From the NCBI RefSeq assembly GCF_026966905.1, contig NZ_JAPUBN010000015.1, forward strand, positions 62,001 through 126,000: DNA of 64,000 nt. Direction: 5' to 3'. Position 1 is the first letter of the stretch. Every line of letters begins with the position of its first letter. Shown piece after piece: positions 61,648-64,000 of this stretch. The DNA comes from Marinomonas phaeophyticola (GTDB lineage Bacteria; Pseudomonadota; Gammaproteobacteria; Pseudomonadales; Marinomonadaceae). The translations under genes were made by a program, and so were the position numbers. The notes beneath the pieces are model-generated. The model was not told the DNA's origin. It saw only the letters and a program-made list of their open reading frames with translations, and ran no database searches.

Positions 61648-62187
61648 TTATTGTTGCTGCTCTGCAAGGTATTCGTCTTTCAGTTTTACGTAGTTTAAGC
61701 CAGCGTATTGAAAGTAATCGAGTTCTGATTGTTTTAATGGTCGCACGGCTTTCGCTGGTGATCCCATGTATAAAAAGCCTGATTCAAGTATTTTTCCTTG
61801 AGGTACTAATGAACCGGCACCAATGATGACTTTGCTTTCTACCACAGCACCGTCAAGAATGGTGGTCCCCATACCGATCAATACTTGATTATGCACAGTG
61901 CAACCATGCAACATAGCCATGTGTCCAACCGTTACGTCATCTCCAATAATCAGCGGATGGCCTTCAGGTTTATAGTCGCTGGCATGGGTAATGTGCAAGC
62001 AAGTGTTGTCTTGGATACTGGTGCGTTTACCGATTCTGATACTATGCATATCACCTCGAATAGATACTAACGGCCAAACAGAGCTGTCTTCACCAATTTC
62101 AATATCACCGATAAGAACCGCTGAATCATCTACCCAAACGCGTTCTCCTAAAACGGGGGTGTGACCACGAAACGATTTAATTGTCAT
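61648..62187 (-). CDS. Gamma-carbonic anhydrase family protein (YrdA-like hexapeptide repeat)
   Basis: 179 residues from ATG 62187, with GGAG 8 nt upstream. The frame is open to 62403, but that overlaps prlC. The left-handed beta-helix is visible as hexapeptide turns ('AVLIGDIEIGEDSSVW', 'VLIGMGTTILDGAVVESKVI'). Three metal-binding His are expected at 'CLHITH' and 'VTVGHMAMLHGCTV'. Members may be zinc or iron carbonic anhydrases, though YrdA-type proteins often lack measurable activity. Divergent from prlC. Confidence 0.9.
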   Translation of the reverse strand: MTIKSFRGHTPVLGERVWVDDSAVLIGDIEIGEDSSVWPLVSIRGDMHSIRIGKRTSIQDNTCLHITHASDYKPEGHPLIIGDDVTVGHMAMLHGCTVHNQVLIGMGTTILDGAVVESKVIIGAGSLVPQGKILESGFLYMGSPAKAVRPLKQSELDYFQYAGLNYVKLKDEYLAEQQQ

Positions 62188-62296
62188 AATAGGTCTCCAT
62201 AAATACTTATTGTAGGTGTTGAAAAGAGCGCCAACCTTACCCATTAATAGAATATACAGGCAATGCTCTATTTTATTTCTTGAAGGATACCATGTT

Positions 62297-64000
62297 ATGT
62301 CAACGTCAGTATGGGATGCGACCTCCCTTCCAAAATTTTCATCTATCAAGATAGATACCATCGAAGCGAATTTAACAAAGATACTTGATAAAAATCGCGC
62401 CAAAATGGCAGAGTGTGTTGCTCAAGAAGGACCGCTAACATGGGAAAACTTTGTGCTTCCATTAGATCAAATTAATGATGAGTTAAGTGTTTTTTGGTCT
62501 CCTATCAGTCACTTGAATTCAGTAAAAAACAGTCCTGAACTGCGTGATGCTTACAATGCCTGCTTACCGAAACTGACTCAGTATTATACTGAAATCGGTC
62601 AAAATCATGGATTATACCAAGGTTATAAAACCTTATTAGAAGGGGCTGGAAAAGCAAATTACAGTGTGGCTCAAACAGAAGCACTAGTCCAAGAAGTGCG
62701 TGGCTTTGAATTGTCCGGAGTGGGCTTAGAAGGTGAGGCGAAACAACGTTATGGTGAAATTAGCCAACGTTTGTCTGAATTAGGCAGTGCTTTTGGAGAA
62801 CACGTTTTAGATTCGACTCAAGCGTGGAGCAAACTTGTTACAGATGAAGCGGAGCTTTCGGGTTTGCCTGAGTCTGCATTGGCCCAAGCAAAACAAATGG
62901 CGCAAGCGAAAGACCAAGACGGTTGGCTGTTTACCCTAGACTTTCCTTCTTATATGCCCGTGTTAAATTATGCGGACAATCAAGCATTACGAGAAGAGTT
63001 GTATACCGCATTTGCGACTCGTGCTTCCGAGGGATCACCCGTAGGTGCACAATATGATAACGCGCCTTTGATTGATGAAATCTTGGCATTACGTCATGAA
63101 ATGGCGGGGTTGCTAGGTTTTGATAACTATGCGGAATTATCCGTAGCGACAAAAATGGCTGAAAATGGCGATCAAGTGATCGAGTTTCTTAAAGATCTCG
63201 CTGTAAAAGGAAAACCGGCGGCCGCGCAGGATCTACAACAGATCAAAGCCTTCGCAGCACAGGAATTCGGTGTCGAAGAGCTGAATGCATGGGACCTTGG
63301 CTACTATGCAGAAAAACTGCGGGAGCATAAGTTTTCTATTTCTCAAGAAGCTCTGCGTCCATATTTTCCCATTAATAAAGTGCTATCAGGGCTGTTCCAT
63401 GTAGCACAAACCTTATTTGGTATCGAAATTCGTGAAGAAACGGAGTTTGATTCTTATCATACCGATTTGCAGTTGTTTACCATTAGTAAAGATGGGGAAG
63501 ACATTTCGCGTTTCTATTTAGACCCTTACTCTAGAGAAGCGAAACGAGGTGGAGCGTGGATGGATGAGTGTCGTGTTCGTCGTCGTTTGAGTGATGGGCG
63601 TTTACAGCTACCAGTTGCTTATCTTGTGTGTAATTTCACACCACCAATTGGAGATCAACCTGCGCTATTAACCCATGATGAAGTAACGACGTTATTCCAT
63701 GAATTTGGCCATGGTTTACATCACATGATGACGCAAGTGGAAGTGGCTGCGGTATCGGGTATTAATGGCGTTGCTTGGGATGCAGTAGAGCTTCCTAGTC
63801 AGTTTATGGAAAACTGGTGTTATGAGCCAGAAGCGTTGGTTTATATCGCGGGCCACCATGAGACAGGTGCGTTATTACCCCAAGATATGCTGGATAAAAT
63901 GCTGGCGGCGAAGAACTTCCAGTCAGGTATGCAACTTATGAGGCAGTTGGAATTTTCATTGTTTGATTTCCGTTTACACAAAGAATTTACAACGGGCATT
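62297..64000 (+). CDS. prlC: Oligopeptidase A (partial, 3' end outside window)
   Basis: 568 codons are visible from ATG 62297, with AAGGA upstream; an overlapping ATG at 62292 is out of frame. M3 thimet-oligopeptidase family. The zinc site HEFGH is at residues 468-472 (63698-63712), in 'FHEFGHGLHHM'. Further family blocks are 'YAELSVATKMAENGDQVIEF', 'WDLGYYAEKLREHKF' and 'SGINGVAWDAVELPSQF'. It degrades signal and short peptides in the cytoplasm. E. coli OpdA has about 680 residues, so roughly 110 are missing beyond the window. Confidence 0.95.
   Translation, partial: MSTSVWDATSLPKFSSIKIDTIEANLTKILDKNRAKMAECVAQEGPLTWENFVLPLDQINDELSVFWSPISHLNSVKNSPELRDAYNACLPKLTQYYTEIGQNHGLYQGYKTLLEGAGKANYSVAQTEALVQEVRGFELSGVGLEGEAKQRYGEISQRLSELGSAFGEHVLDSTQAWSKLVTDEAELSGLPESALAQAKQMAQAKDQDGWLFTLDFPSYMPVLNYADNQALREELYTAFATRASEGSPVGAQYDNAPLIDEILALRHEMAGLLGFDNYAELSVATKMAENGDQVIEFLKDLAVKGKPAAAQDLQQIKAFAAQEFGVEELNAWDLGYYAEKLREHKFSISQEALRPYFPINKVLSGLFHVAQTLFGIEIREETEFDSYHTDLQLFTISKDGEDISRFYLDPYSREAKRGGAWMDECRVRRRLSDGRLQLPVAYLVCNFTPPIGDQPALLTHDEVTTLFHEFGHGLHHMMTQVEVAAVSGINGVAWDAVELPSQFMENWCYEPEALVYIAGHHETGALLPQDMLDKMLAAKNFQSGMQLMRQLEFSLFDFRLHKEFTTGI

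Noticed and set aside
61567-62200. Long upstream extension of the carbonic anhydrase frame (to 62403)
   Set aside because: The added residues overlap the start of prlC on the other strand; ATG 62187 has a proper GGAG site and the family's N-terminus.

Overview
The window is 64 kb of chromosome from a free-living, probably marine gammaproteobacterium. The gene set and protein style (Trk potassium uptake, a Dpp dipeptide permease, an AGCS alanine/sodium symporter, NorR-Hmp, several c-di-GMP enzymes), the compact intergenic spaces and a moderately AT-rich composition suggest the Oceanospirillales, with Marinomonas a reasonable guess. No rRNA, tRNA, CRISPR array, prophage or plasmid function was found. 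Coding density is about 90 % and most of the window is ordinary core chromosome.

Layout. 1-755: truncated AraC-type regulator behind a long palindrome with a Fur-like centre. 1.0-15.7 kb: MFS transporter, then gmhB, LpxL-type acyltransferase, ybaK, trkH, trkA, rsmB, fmt, def, dprA, hslR, cysQ, hemF, aroE. This resembles the block that sits beside the origin in Pseudomonas, but some expected members are missing. 15.7-17.8 kb: FemAB-like acyltransferase and DMT exporter. 17.9-21.7 kb: nitric-oxide detoxification module (hmp, norR, a truncated globin and a 55-residue membrane protein), with three NorR-type sites and a sigma-54 promoter between hmp and norR. 22-26 kb: MATE exporter (frameshifted), TauE/SafE permease, gamma-glutamylcyclotransferase-like protein, rsmC. 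26.2-31.8 kb: dppABCDF operon with dppC frameshifted. 32-37 kb: 3-hydroxyisobutyrate-dehydrogenase-like enzyme, SGNH hydrolase, uspA plus AGCS symporter. 37-43.6 kb: a solute-binding protein, three GGDEF proteins (one GGDEF-EAL) and yhhQ behind a preQ1-I riboswitch. 43.6-49.8 kb: luciferase-like oxidoreductase, small conserved protein, B12-binding radical SAM protein, ProX-like binding protein, mtgA and a YdjM-like membrane protein.

47-52.5 kb is the most accessory-looking stretch. It contains a REP-associated tyrosine transposase (RAYT), three well-preserved REPIN pairs, a single REP, decayed copies to the left, and a 180-bp array of 17-bp repeats that looks like the binding-site end of a lost insertion sequence. 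52.5-64 kb returns to core genes: polA, thrB, a DUF1007 protein, LysE and MarC exporters, the zinc locus nicO-zur-znuC-znuB under a near-consensus Zur box, a gamma-carbonic anhydrase and the start of oligopeptidase A (prlC), cut by the window end.

Two genes (the MATE exporter and dppC) are broken by the loss of one base in a homopolymer run, with everything else in them intact. Sequencing error is the first explanation to exclude. I found no clear-cut new defence or metabolic system. The best candidates for new biology are the REPIN/RAYT neighbourhood with its cryptic repeat array, the zinc locus in which a NicO-type permease replaces znuA, and the NorR-Hmp-globin module.
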